A stretch of 64,000 nucleotides of DNA from Hyphomicrobium sp. (lineage in GTDB: Bacteria > Pseudomonadota > Alphaproteobacteria > Rhizobiales > Hyphomicrobiaceae), in contig NZ_JAIELN010000005.1 in assembly GCF_019753045.1 (NCBI RefSeq), forward strand, positions 124,001 to 188,000, given 5' to 3'. Within the stretch, counting starts at the first letter, position 1; every line of letters begins with the position of its first letter. Below the pieces are notes generated by a model that had not been told where the DNA came from, did not search any database, and was given only the letters and a program-made list of their open reading frames with translations. A program made the translations under genes and the position numbers. This document shows, in pieces, positions 8,365-16,630 of the stretch.

Positions 8365-9254
8365 CCGAAGAAGAGGTCCAAGAAATCGAACTGATTTCTG
8401 TCGATCTGATCGACGTGCTCAATCCTCGCGTACGGCCAGATCGGTCTTTTGAGCAGATAAAAGCCAATATCTCGACTGTCGGACTGAAACGCCCCATCAC
8501 TGTCGCCCGCCGACAGCATCTGGACAGGAATCGGTACGACCTAGTATGCGGCCAGGGCCGATACGAAGCCTACCTCGCCCTCGGCGAAAAGCAGATACCA
8601 GCAGTGGTTATCGAGGCAAGCGAGCACGACTGCTTGGTAAGGAGTCTAGTCGAGAACTGCGCTCGCCGACGTAGGGGCGCTCTAGACCTCTTCAAAGACA
8701 TTCAGCGCATGAAAATACGCGGCTACTCTGTAAATGAGATAGCCACCAAAACGGGCCTACACAACAACTATGTCAGCGACATCAGCAGACTCTTTGATCG
8801 GGGCGAGGAACGCCTTCTGCAAGCGGTAGAAGCTGGCCAAATTCCAATCAGCGTGGCAATTGAAATAGCTGAATCGGACGATGCCGGTGTTCAGAAAGCT
8901 CTTACTCAAGCGTACGAAAAGAAAATCCTGCGCGGACGAAAGCTTATGGCGGTTAAGCGCCTAATCGATCGACGTCGCCAATACGGCAAGGGCTTTCCTT
9001 CCAAGCATCAGAAACGACAAACTTCTTTGACATCCCACGCGCTCGTCAAAACGTTCCAACAAGATGTCGATAGAAAGCGCGTTCTTATCAGGAAAGCTTC
9101 AGCCACCCGGGACAAATTGATATTCGCGGCTCACGCGCTCCGAACACTTTTTCATGATGAGAATTTCCGATCGTTGCTGCAGTCTGAGGGCTTGGACACT
9201 CTTCCCAAAAGCCTGGCCTCGCGGATTGAAACGGGAGCTGTGTCGGCCCAATGA
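8361..9254 (+). CDS. ParB/RepB-like partition protein (first copy)
   Basis: A 297-aa ParB/Spo0J-type protein. An N-terminal ParB domain contains ISVDLIDVLNPRVRPD, the fold segment GLKRPITVARR, and the box CGQGRYEAYLALGEKQIPAV in place of the usual GERRYRA. A helix-turn-helix follows (IRGYSVNEIATKTGLHNNYV). The C-terminal third is basic. ParB proteins bind centromere-like sites; no ParA ATPase gene is adjacent. The start ATG overlaps the recombinase stop (ATGA) and its stop overlaps the next start (ATGA). It may act as a regulator or accessory factor for recombination instead of a true segregation protein. Confidence 0.85.
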   Translation: MTEEEVQEIELISVDLIDVLNPRVRPDRSFEQIKANISTVGLKRPITVARRQHLDRNRYDLVCGQGRYEAYLALGEKQIPAVVIEASEHDCLVRSLVENCARRRRGALDLFKDIQRMKIRGYSVNEIATKTGLHNNYVSDISRLFDRGEERLLQAVEAGQIPISVAIEIAESDDAGVQKALTQAYEKKILRGRKLMAVKRLIDRRRQYGKGFPSKHQKRQTSLTSHALVKTFQQDVDRKRVLIRKASATRDKLIFAAHALRTLFHDENFRSLLQSEGLDTLPKSLASRIETGAVSAQ

Positions 9255-10144
9255 GCGCGAAATCTCGTGGTCCAGTAAAGCTGAGCTTCGAACGTAAGAC
9301 CGTGCGCATAGCGATCAACGACATTGCGCCGCTCCATCAAGTCGCACCTGCAGTAAAGAAAGGCGTCAAGTATCGGCAGATCTGCTCATCCATTAGAGAA
9401 GTCGGCACCATCGAACCGCCCGTTGTTTTACGTTCGGGCGAAGCCGGTAAGTACATCATGCTCGACGGCCACCTTCGGTTGGAGGCGTGCAAAGATTTAG
9501 CGCATACGCATTTGGTGTGTTTGATCGCGATCGACGATGAAGCGTTCACGTACAACAGACACATCAGCCGGCTCGCTGCCGTTCAAGAACACAAGATGAT
9601 TGTTCGGGCCATAGAGCGAGGAGTTCCGGAGAAAACGATCGCAAAAGCGCTCGACGTCAGAATTCCAACACTGCGAGCGAAGACGCAGATGCTTCACGGA
9701 ATATGCTCAGAGGCAGTCGATCTTCTCAAAGATAAGCATGTGCCGGTACACACTTTTGGGGCGCTCAAAAAAATGACCCCCCTCAGACAAATCGAGGCTG
9801 CCGAGCTGATGATCTCAATGAACATCTTTTCTCAAGGGTACGCAGCATCCCTCCTTGCGAGTACGCCAAAGGAGCAACTTGTCGAGCCCGACAAGCCCAA
9901 AAAGGTGAAGGGGCTCACCGAGCGGCAAATGGATATGATGGCTCGCGAATCTACGAGCCTAGATCGAGAGTTTAAAATGGTCGAGCAATCCTATGGTGGC
10001 GATCATTTGGAGCTCGTTCTCACGATCGGTTATCTGCGTAAGCTGATCGATAACACCCGTGTTACGCGCTACCTTGAGCGCAATTACCAAGAGATATATG
10101 CGGAGTTTCGTAGGCTGGTCGATTCAGGACAAGGCGCGACGTGA
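9251..10144 (+). CDS. ParB/RepB-like partition protein (second copy)
   Basis: A 297-aa protein of the plasmid RepB type. A ParB-like N-terminal domain has VRIAINDIAPLHQVAP, GTIEPPVVLR and YIMLDGHLRLEACKDLAHTH. A helix-turn-helix follows (VPEKTIAKALDVRIPTLRAK), and then a RepB-like C-terminal region (GALKKMTPLRQIEAAELMI). It differs strongly from the preceding ParB-like protein, so this is not a recent duplication. It is the last gene of the coupled operon, converging on the LuxR-type gene 12 bases away. Confidence 0.82.
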   Translation: MSAKSRGPVKLSFERKTVRIAINDIAPLHQVAPAVKKGVKYRQICSSIREVGTIEPPVVLRSGEAGKYIMLDGHLRLEACKDLAHTHLVCLIAIDDEAFTYNRHISRLAAVQEHKMIVRAIERGVPEKTIAKALDVRIPTLRAKTQMLHGICSEAVDLLKDKHVPVHTFGALKKMTPLRQIEAAELMISMNIFSQGYAASLLASTPKEQLVEPDKPKKVKGLTERQMDMMARESTSLDREFKMVEQSYGGDHLELVLTIGYLRKLIDNTRVTRYLERNYQEIYAEFRRLVDSGQGAT

Positions 10145-10156
10145 GGGAGTTATCTC

Positions 10157-10828
10157 TCACTCCTTCGTGGTGCGGTCTATTTGGTTCACGAGCATGGCCG
10201 CCCGTGTACGATTTGGCAGCTTAAGCTTCTGCAGAACGGCGGTCACATGCCGCTTAACGGTGTTAATCGAGCAAGATAGGTCGCCCGCAATCTCCACATT
10301 GCTCTTTCCCATACCGATGAGCTTGAGTACTTCGCGTTGACGGTCCGTGAGACTTTCAATGCCGTCGTAATAACCTTTCGGCTTTCGCCCATCCTGATGA
10401 GCCAATTGCTCGCCGCCCATGAGCGTCATGGCCATAGCCCTCTGAAGCAGCCCTTGGCTAAGTTCAGAAGGCATCTCTGCTTGGTGCTTGTCGCTGCCGA
10501 CCCACGGTGAAATGTCCATATGCACGAATAGCGCCCCGCCCTCCTTCGAAACGCCGAGCGGAACTCCGACGACCGCGAACCACGCATGGGTTCCGAGTGT
10601 CGGCGGAGGCATTACGAGCGACAGGAGTTGCCGACGGCGGTTCAACAAGCCGGTGATCGCATCCCGAAAACTTGAAGCGCACTGATCCGCGTAATTGCGA
10701 CCCTTGAGATTTACTGGAGCTGTGTCGTCGAGCATGTGGTGGGCCCGGACGTCTATGATTTCGCCAGATGGCCCAACCAGCACAGCGTAGGTGGGCAGTT
10801 CGACTGGCTTAGATTTGTTGCTGCTCAT
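10157..10828 (-). CDS. LuxR-type transcriptional regulator
   Basis: 223 aa with a C-terminal LuxR/FixJ helix-turn-helix (SLTDRQREVLKLIGMGKSNV, then IAGDLSCSINTVKRHVTAVL). The N-terminal 120 residues look like a PAS-type sensory fold (TYAVLVGPSGEIIDVRAHH). There is no receiver domain with a phosphorylatable Asp. It lies between the ParB operon, which converges on it, and the decayed phage-tail gene. Its signal and targets are unknown. Confidence 0.82.
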   Translation of the reverse strand: MSSNKSKPVELPTYAVLVGPSGEIIDVRAHHMLDDTAPVNLKGRNYADQCASSFRDAITGLLNRRRQLLSLVMPPPTLGTHAWFAVVGVPLGVSKEGGALFVHMDISPWVGSDKHQAEMPSELSQGLLQRAMAMTLMGGEQLAHQDGRKPKGYYDGIESLTDRQREVLKLIGMGKSNVEIAGDLSCSINTVKRHVTAVLQKLKLPNRTRAAMLVNQIDRTTKE

Positions 10829-10940
10829 GACACGCCAAACAGAAGAGAATCGTCAGATACTAATTGACTAGTACCATGAAACAGGCAACAAACCATTTCC
10901 TTCCTGTTGGATAGGGGTCGTGCGGCTGGGTGTTCGCTGT

Positions 10941-11395
10941 TCAATGGCGTGAAAGCTGGAATGGTCGTGAAGCGTGACGTCCGATCGACTCGGCCACCGC
11001 ACGAAAGCGAGAAATGCCGTGAAATGCCTCACCATCGGCGTCGCGGCGTGCTTCGGAAAACTCGTGGCGCAGATTGACGAGGCGATGGCCTTAGAGAGGA
11101 AGACGCTGGTTGTGTAGCGCATCACGCGCAGCCGCGATGACAGCCTATGCTTCTTTGCAGCCACGGGCGCGCGACCAGACGTGCAGCTGATGACGTGCTC
11201 GTAATCTTCATCCGTTCCGGTCGACCAATCGTGTTCCGCGGACTGGCCGAGCGTCATGAAAGGAAATTCTGCGCGCGCCGGAACGTCATCATAAATACGT
11301 GGCCCGCCAAGCGCTGTCGTTGCGGCGGCATCGCTCACCAACTTCGAGAAGATCGCCTGCTGAAGAGCGAAATCGTGGTCGAAATCAAACCACCC
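10941..11395 (-). pseudogene. Broken DUF3168 (phage tail terminator-like) gene
   Basis: Minus-strand sequence ALQQAIFSKLVSDAAATTAL, GPRIYDDVPARAEFPFMTLG and DWSTGTDEDYEHV matches the N-terminal half of DUF3168 proteins, which occur in phage and gene-transfer-agent tail modules. After EHVIS the frame shifts by one base. The second half continues in the neighbouring frame as HVWSRARGCKEA and AVIAAARDALHNQRLPL, interrupted by in-frame TAG and TAA. The ATG-containing ORF in the track (10868-11341) mixes true sequence with out-of-frame sequence. It lies 10 bases beyond the end of the integrase gene and reads as a relic of a prophage or GTA segment. Confidence 0.7.
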
Positions 11396-11404
11396 GAAGC
11401 CTAC

Positions 11405-12673
11405 TTACTTCACTAGGCGAGACAGGTGCCGCGCCCACCGGTCCAGCGCTTCCCACTTTTCTCTGGCGCCGTCGTGCCAATCATAGTGCTCCGCGGTGAC
11501 GCCCTTGGCCGTGTGATTTAGCACCATCCCAACGGTGTCACGATTGATCCCCAGGCGTCGCATGCCCGTGGCCGCCGAGCGACGGAGATCGTGAACGGTG
11601 GCAGGCGTCATCGATTTAAGAGTTTTGACGAAGAAATCGCGCTGGGCTGATGGCAGCACGACATCCGCGATCGGATTCTCTGCATCATCAGGACTCGGAA
11701 AAACAAGCAGCGAACCGCTGTCCGAACTGGCGGCTGCTGCTTCGGTGAAGAGCTGCGCGGCCAGGTGCGACAGGGGCACATAATGCTGGCGCCCGTTTTT
11801 AGAGTGCTCGACAGGAATCATCCAATAGGGCTCGGCGGCGGTTAGGTGCAGGTCCTGCTTGCGTGCTCGCCTCACCTCTCCTGGCCGCTGTGCGGTAACC
11901 AATACTAGCTTGAGCGCCAACTTCGTCCCGAGACGCTTCTCGCTATCGTCTAGCGCCCGCCACCATTTCGCGATCTCCGGATCGTCTAGAACACGCTCTC
12001 GCGCCTTCGGTTTCGTATAACTGCCGCCTGCCCCTCTCCTGCGTCGACCGAGCATCACCGCGGGATTCGAGGTGATCCCATAACGCTGTGCTAGACTAGG
12101 TTGATCGAGGATCACGTAGTTGTATAGCGCCTTCATGTGCATCACGAAACGCGAGGCCATCGCCTCTGAGCCACGGCGCAGAATGGCGCGGCCCACTTCG
12201 TCGATATCTCCGGCAGTGATCAGTGCCGGGTGTTTTGCGCCCAGCGCGGGAATTGCATCCTTCCGCAGCTCGCGCTCGGCCTCTCCAATGCGTGCAAGGC
12301 CTCTTCGTTCGGCCAGGTAGTCATCGAGCAACTCTGCAAAGGTGAGCTTCCCCTTAGCCTGGGCAGCCAGCAGGAGCCCGTCATTCGCGACGACGTCTCC
12401 CTCATTGGCCACCCGCTCCAGTAGCTCAGCCGATTTTTTCCGCGCCTGAACGAGGGTAGTCGCGGGGTACTGGCCCAACCTGACCTTTCGCTTTTTGCGG
12501 ACGCCGTCCTTCTGAATCGAATAGTGCGCCTTCCAGGTCTTGCGCCCCCTCTTGCTGATGTGAAGGACGAGGCCGGCAAGGTTTCTAAAGCGATACTCGA
12601 CGTCAGGTTGACATCCTACATACCGCGCTGCGCGAACCGAACGATCAGTGAATTGCAATTCGCGCAATGACAT
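11405..12673 (-). CDS. P4-type tyrosine integrase
   Basis: A 422-aa integrase of the family that inserts islands at tRNA genes. It has the N-terminal arm-binding DUF4102-type domain (YRFRNLAGLVLHISKRGRK, RKVRLGQYPATTLVQARKK), a SAM-like core-binding domain, and the catalytic domain with Arg in VTAQRPGEVRRAR, HxxR in VHDLRRSAATGMRR, the second His region in VLNHTAKG and the nucleophile Tyr in TAEHYDWHD. It looks intact. It reads away from the tRNA 3' fragment about 160 bases upstream, the expected layout at the end of a tRNA-integrated island. Confidence 0.93.
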   Translation of the reverse strand: MSLRELQFTDRSVRAARYVGCQPDVEYRFRNLAGLVLHISKRGRKTWKAHYSIQKDGVRKKRKVRLGQYPATTLVQARKKSAELLERVANEGDVVANDGLLLAAQAKGKLTFAELLDDYLAERRGLARIGEAERELRKDAIPALGAKHPALITAGDIDEVGRAILRRGSEAMASRFVMHMKALYNYVILDQPSLAQRYGITSNPAVMLGRRRRGAGGSYTKPKARERVLDDPEIAKWWRALDDSEKRLGTKLALKLVLVTAQRPGEVRRARKQDLHLTAAEPYWMIPVEHSKNGRQHYVPLSHLAAQLFTEAAAASSDSGSLLVFPSPDDAENPIADVVLPSAQRDFFVKTLKSMTPATVHDLRRSAATGMRRLGINRDTVGMVLNHTAKGVTAEHYDWHDGAREKWEALDRWARHLSRLVK

Positions 12674-12834
12674 TCTGGGTCCATTTGTGGGGGCACTTTT
12701 GTGAACCTAGGTGACCCGCATTGGCCCCGCAAGATCGACATCAGACTGTCAACAAGTCCTTTGTTTTTCGGATTTACTGCACATTCAAGAGGATCATATT
12801 GGATCAAGCGAGTTCATGCGATATCATACCAGAA

Positions 12835-12873
12835 ACCGTCTGGTTCCAGGTTCGAGTCCTGGCGGGCCCACCA
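12835..12873 (+). mobile_element. Orphan tRNA 3' end, integrase att site
   Basis: The sequence holds a perfect T-arm (CCAGG-TTCGAGT-CCTGG), then CGGGCCC, A and CCA: the 3' end of a tRNA with encoded CCA. No matching 5' half (GGGCCCG, D-arm) precedes it, so it is not a whole tRNA gene. An orphan 3' end arises when an island integrates into a tRNA gene, and the island then lies on its 5' side, here to the left where the integrase is. The intact tRNA and the other att copy should lie outside the window to the left. The amino acid identity cannot be read from this part. Confidence 0.8.
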
Positions 12874-12930
12874 ACGCGATTTTGGCACCCAGCGGACTGC
12901 TTTTAGGTCCATCCTAGGGTCGGCGCAGAT

Positions 12931-12956
12931 AAAAAAGCGCTGATCGAAATCAGCGC
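12931..12956 (-). terminator. Strong intrinsic terminator, minus strand
   Basis: On the minus strand: GCGCTGAT-TTCG-ATCAGCGC followed by TTTTTT. An 8-bp perfect stem capped by a UUCG tetraloop and a six-U tract is a textbook terminator. No minus-strand protein gene ends here. It may end an unannotated small RNA, or serve weakly in the other direction for the original tRNA. Confidence 0.75.
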
Positions 12957-13095
12957 CCTAAGTTTTGCCCGAACCACAGAAACAGAGCCCTCCGCTGAGG
13001 TGATCGCGTTAGCTGAGTAACACCGACTACGTCATAGAGCTTGTCCTTCCGCCCAGTTACTGTTCACTATTGTTACAGGCCGTCGAGGAGAGAGC

Positions 13096-13863
13096 ATGAC
13101 AGCGATTGCCATCATTCATCATTTGTCCAGCAGTGGCGGTACTGTCTTTTCAAAATGCATTGCAGCCCAGCCGAACGTTGTACTTCTGAGCGAGGTCCAC
13201 CCGCTGATCGGAAGGCACGAGCCGATATTCATGCCTTTCGACCCGTTGGTCCACTTACTTGTAAATTATCCGGAAATCGGCCCCTCCGAGAGCGAGATGA
13301 ACTCTCTATTCTTGACACGGCTGGAGCCAGTTGTGCGCGCATGCGAACGAAACGGAAGAAAACTGGTCCTGCGAGACCATTCCCACTCCGACTATTTAAC
13401 TGACCGCAGCCCGCGACCTCGACTAGCTGAATTACTCGCCGAGCACTACGAACTGCAACGCATCGTAACTTTTCGCAATCCCATCGACGCATATTTAAGC
13501 ATGCAGTCTAGTGGCTTCGATACCTATCTGACCGGATTTGATGACTATTGCCAGCGCGCTTTAAAGTTTCTTGATGACCACAAAGGACTGCCGCTGTGGA
13601 CGTACGAAAAATTCGTTTCCTCACCTCAAAAAGTGATCGAAGATATGTGCGCGCGGATCGGAATCACGTTTGATGCCGCCTTCCAAGAGCGCTTTTGTTC
13701 AGTACGTCTCACGGGAGATAGCGGACGACGTCCTGACAAGATTCAGCCATTGGAACGTAGATCCTACTCGGCGGACTTTATGCGTAGCGTTGAAAGCTCC
13801 AAGGCCGCCGGCGCGATTGCCTCACGTTTGGGTCACGATTCTCAGCAGTTTTTTTTTTGCTGA
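13096..13863 (+). CDS. Sulfotransferase-family protein
   Basis: 255 aa, ATG preceded by GGAGAG. The N-terminus, AIIHHLSSSGGTVFSKCIAA, has the P-loop-like 5'-phosphosulfate-binding pattern of sulfotransferases. The later IVTFRNPIDAYLSMQSSG matches the 3'-phosphate-binding segment with its Arg and Ser. These enzymes move sulfate from PAPS to sugars or other acceptors; the acceptor here is unknown. It is directly followed by glycosyltransferase genes, which suggests a surface glycan. The gene ends in a ten-T run encoding FFFC just before the stop. The region looks more AT-rich than the right half of the window. Confidence 0.75.
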   Translation: MTAIAIIHHLSSSGGTVFSKCIAAQPNVVLLSEVHPLIGRHEPIFMPFDPLVHLLVNYPEIGPSESEMNSLFLTRLEPVVRACERNGRKLVLRDHSHSDYLTDRSPRPRLAELLAEHYELQRIVTFRNPIDAYLSMQSSGFDTYLTGFDDYCQRALKFLDDHKGLPLWTYEKFVSSPQKVIEDMCARIGITFDAAFQERFCSVRLTGDSGRRPDKIQPLERRSYSADFMRSVESSKAAGAIASRLGHDSQQFFFC

Positions 13864-15267
13864 ATGATTGCAAACCGGCTTCCTTTCAGAGAGGATCTGT
13901 CGCGTAGCCTGAAAGCTAATTTATCAACTGACTGCCACATAAAAACTTCTGGGATGCTTCCATATGCCCGAGCATTTCCCTCTCAGCTTCGCCAAGATGT
14001 GGTCGAGTTGCGGAGTGTGATCGTCGACCCCGCGCTGCGAGACGCCGCTGGACATCATTTGAATACTGCTCGCAGACTGTCATTCGCCGCTCGCTGTTTC
14101 GGACATAAGCCCACATGGCTTGGCCACAAACATCTCAATGCTGCGCTGGTGCCCGACTATGTCACCTTTGTTCCGGCCTTCTCTTCCACAATTTATCAAA
14201 ATCAAATCGGAATTGTGGGGAGAGCCTTGCGACCGATTATTGGAGATAGGAGAATTTTGCGGAGCACCCTTCGCGAACGCGCGTGGGAGATCAATTTTCG
14301 CCAACGGTTTTCGACTAAGTTGCTTTGGGGCGATCGGCGCAGAGAGCTTGTGCAGGCTCTTCGGGACCTGTGCTTGACGGAGGACGACAATATAATTTTG
14401 CCTACCGCTGATGCGCAAACGATCGACATGTTGGTAGGTTGGTGCAGCTCAAATCTGCTACATGCTCAGCCTCATATTCATATTAGAACGTGCTGGTCGG
14501 ATACAAACATGCCTTACGCCGAATACGCAGGCGGTTTTGCGACTGCTGTCAAGCGCATCGCGACTGTTGCACGCAAACTTTCTCTCTCGGCGGAAACGAC
14601 TGACGCCGCAATTTTGTGGAGCGAGAGAACCGGCTTAAGATTTGACATCTGCCGCTGCATAGTTGACGCAACGGAATTGCCAGTGGCGCAGGAATTCCCA
14701 GTCAAGAAACCACTTGTTGTCGCTTGGCTTGGGGAAGTGCGAGCGGAAAAAGGATCGGCAATTCTACCCGCAATTATCGAGCGTGTTCTGGCGAAAGCGA
14801 AATCCGCTGAGGTTAAGTTTTTGTTGCAGGGCTCGGGGAGGACATCGCGAAAAGCGCGGACGTTCGATGCCCAGATCGAAAAGTTCGGCGACTTGATAGA
14901 ACGCCTCCCTCACGGACTTGATCCGAATAATTATACGGCAACGCTAGAACGGTCGAACATTATTTTGCTACCCTACGATCCCACTTGTTATCCGCCGACT
15001 CGGGGTTCGGGAATCGCTGTCGAAGCTCTTCTGACAGCCAAGCCGATGGTGGCGACACGTGGCACCTTCGCTGGGTCGCTGATCACTTGCGGGAATGGCG
15101 TAATCGGATCGGACGTTGAGGAACTATCAGCGGGCATCCTACAGATCCTATTGAATTACCAAGAATTCCACGCTGCATCATTGCGCGCCCGAGAAAAGGC
15201 ATTGGTAGATTACGATCTTTTGTCGACTTATCGGCGGATGTCTGGCCTGCGCGAACAGCATCAATAG
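13864..15267 (+). CDS. GT-B fold glycosyltransferase
   Basis: 467 aa. The second half has the layout of GT4-like enzymes: VAWLGEVRAEKGSAILPAII, FLLQGSGRTSRKAR, ILLPYDPTCYPPTRGSGIAV and EALLTAKPMVATRGTFAGS, the nucleotide-sugar-binding region with its conserved Glu-like position. The N-terminal half is divergent. The start codon directly follows the stop of the sulfotransferase gene and has no clear ribosome binding site, so it is probably made by translational coupling. Donor and acceptor are unknown. Confidence 0.75.
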   Translation: MIANRLPFREDLSRSLKANLSTDCHIKTSGMLPYARAFPSQLRQDVVELRSVIVDPALRDAAGHHLNTARRLSFAARCFGHKPTWLGHKHLNAALVPDYVTFVPAFSSTIYQNQIGIVGRALRPIIGDRRILRSTLRERAWEINFRQRFSTKLLWGDRRRELVQALRDLCLTEDDNIILPTADAQTIDMLVGWCSSNLLHAQPHIHIRTCWSDTNMPYAEYAGGFATAVKRIATVARKLSLSAETTDAAILWSERTGLRFDICRCIVDATELPVAQEFPVKKPLVVAWLGEVRAEKGSAILPAIIERVLAKAKSAEVKFLLQGSGRTSRKARTFDAQIEKFGDLIERLPHGLDPNNYTATLERSNIILLPYDPTCYPPTRGSGIAVEALLTAKPMVATRGTFAGSLITCGNGVIGSDVEELSAGILQILLNYQEFHAASLRAREKALVDYDLLSTYRRMSGLREQHQ

Positions 15268-15280
15268 GTTTAGGCTGCTC

Positions 15281-16279
15281 ATGTTGTTAATCACTTCCGT
15301 GCCGCCCGTTTTTTCGCGGAAAGACCGTAAGACCGGCGAAGAAATCGGCACTCGCTATCTCAAATCGTGCATCGATTCGTGGCGTAATAACGGTTTTCGA
15401 CCGTTGTCTATCAATCGCCTGGATGAAGTGGATGCGATCAATCGATTGGGATTGATCGACTGCTGTGGCGTGTCGAATGACGCGGCCCATTTTCCGAACC
15501 GTTTTGGTCCCAGCCTTGGCGCGCTTTTAGATGTTGTGCCGCCGACCGAGCCGGTGGCAATCGTCAATTCTGACATTTACATGCTCTCGGTTGAAGGCTG
15601 CGCGGATTTTCTGGCACAACATTCGCAAGATTCTATCGTTGCTGCTCGGCGTATCGATGTGGCGGATCACGGTGCATCGCGCGGCACAATTTTCGAATTG
15701 GGCTATGATCTTGTGGCGTTCACTCCAGCGAAGATCCCAAAGACTATATCAAGCGATCGCATACGCCGCTTTCAGCTGGGAGCCCCGTGGTGGGATTACG
15801 TATTTCCGTATTCCTGTTCTGAAGAGATGCCAGCGTTTAGAATAAGAGAACCCTTTCTGACGCACTTGTTGCATCCGGATCGATGGGATAGCGACGTGTG
15901 GGAGAAATCCGCAGTAAGGGCGCGTGACGCCTGTCCTTCTGTCCAAAACGATGCGATGAGAGCGGCTGTTGGCTCTGCTCAGCTTGGGCCAGCAATAGCT
16001 CTGGGCTTCAATGAGGCGCTTTTTGGCGCTCGTTTCTGTGAAATTGAAGCGCCGCCGTTTAGAAGCGATTCCGTCTATCGAAGCCGCCCTCTCGCAATCA
16101 ATCCCGTCTCGCAACTTCGCTTGGCGCAATCAGGTTCTCGAGATTGGGATTTTCAATCCCTCATTGAAAGCGCTTTTGGCAACACCAAAGTGCCTGCTTC
16201 TGGAAAACGCGACCCTATCGGACGGAAAATACGGCGAGCAATTAAGAGCACAATTCTTCTGCGGTCGCAGTCCCGCTAG
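15281..16279 (+). CDS. Putative GT-A-like glycan protein
   Basis: 332 aa, third gene of the unit, 13 bases after the glycosyltransferase. TRYLKSCIDSWRNNGF near the N-terminus and VAIVNSDIYMLSVEG near residue 90 resemble a GT-A nucleotide-sugar fold with an NSD in place of a DxD motif. WWDYVFPY and FLTHLLHPDRWD also appear in uncharacterised proteins from polysaccharide clusters, as I recall them. No exact family is recognised; a glycosyltransferase or glycan-modifying role is an inference from neighbours. Confidence 0.55.
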   Translation: MLLITSVPPVFSRKDRKTGEEIGTRYLKSCIDSWRNNGFRPLSINRLDEVDAINRLGLIDCCGVSNDAAHFPNRFGPSLGALLDVVPPTEPVAIVNSDIYMLSVEGCADFLAQHSQDSIVAARRIDVADHGASRGTIFELGYDLVAFTPAKIPKTISSDRIRRFQLGAPWWDYVFPYSCSEEMPAFRIREPFLTHLLHPDRWDSDVWEKSAVRARDACPSVQNDAMRAAVGSAQLGPAIALGFNEALFGARFCEIEAPPFRSDSVYRSRPLAINPVSQLRLAQSGSRDWDFQSLIESAFGNTKVPASGKRDPIGRKIRRAIKSTILLRSQSR

Positions 16280-16480
16280 GACGATGTCGCCAAGTGCAAA
16301 GTGCCGTTAGGACGCTCTTCGCCTTCGTTGAACGTGTGCACCACAAGGATACCGCGTCGGTGCAGGAAGGCATCTGCGAACGTCGGCAACCCGTCGATTG
16401 TCTCGACCGCGCGTGCATGTGCTCCGGGCGGAATGGGTTCTTGTCTTTCCTCCAGCGAAGCCCCACCGCATCGGAACGAT
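16276..16480 (-). pseudogene. Second SRAP remnant (central fragment)
   Basis: One minus-strand frame reads PMRWGF, and after a frameshift the next reads AHARAVETIDGLPTFADAFL then HRRGILVVHTFNEGEE. This order matches the central part of SRAP/YedK proteins (RWG, NARxET, FRDAF, a CLV-like strand). Both ends are missing and the usual Cys/Asn residues have drifted. It differs from the SRAP remnant at 5 kb, so it is not a copy of it. Only the fragment shown is convincing. Confidence 0.5.
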
Positions 16481-16630
16481 TTCACGTCGAACCGAGCGAT
16501 CAGTTACTTTCTAATTCGCGCAGTGGCATTCTCCGCAGCAACGCTCGCCGCCTTTAACCATAGAAATCTTGAAACCGTTTCTGCCGCGCGTGGTTACACG
16601 CCAGGACATCGGCAATCCTGGCAGGTCAAT

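Noticed and set aside
12798-12873. A complete tRNA gene
   Set aside because: The 5' acceptor strand and D-arm needed to pair with CGGGCCC are absent; only the 3' part is tRNA-like.
12701-12943. Small plus-strand ORFs over the tRNA fragment
   Set aside because: They cross the att site; the tRNA 3' end and integrase upstream region explain the sequence.
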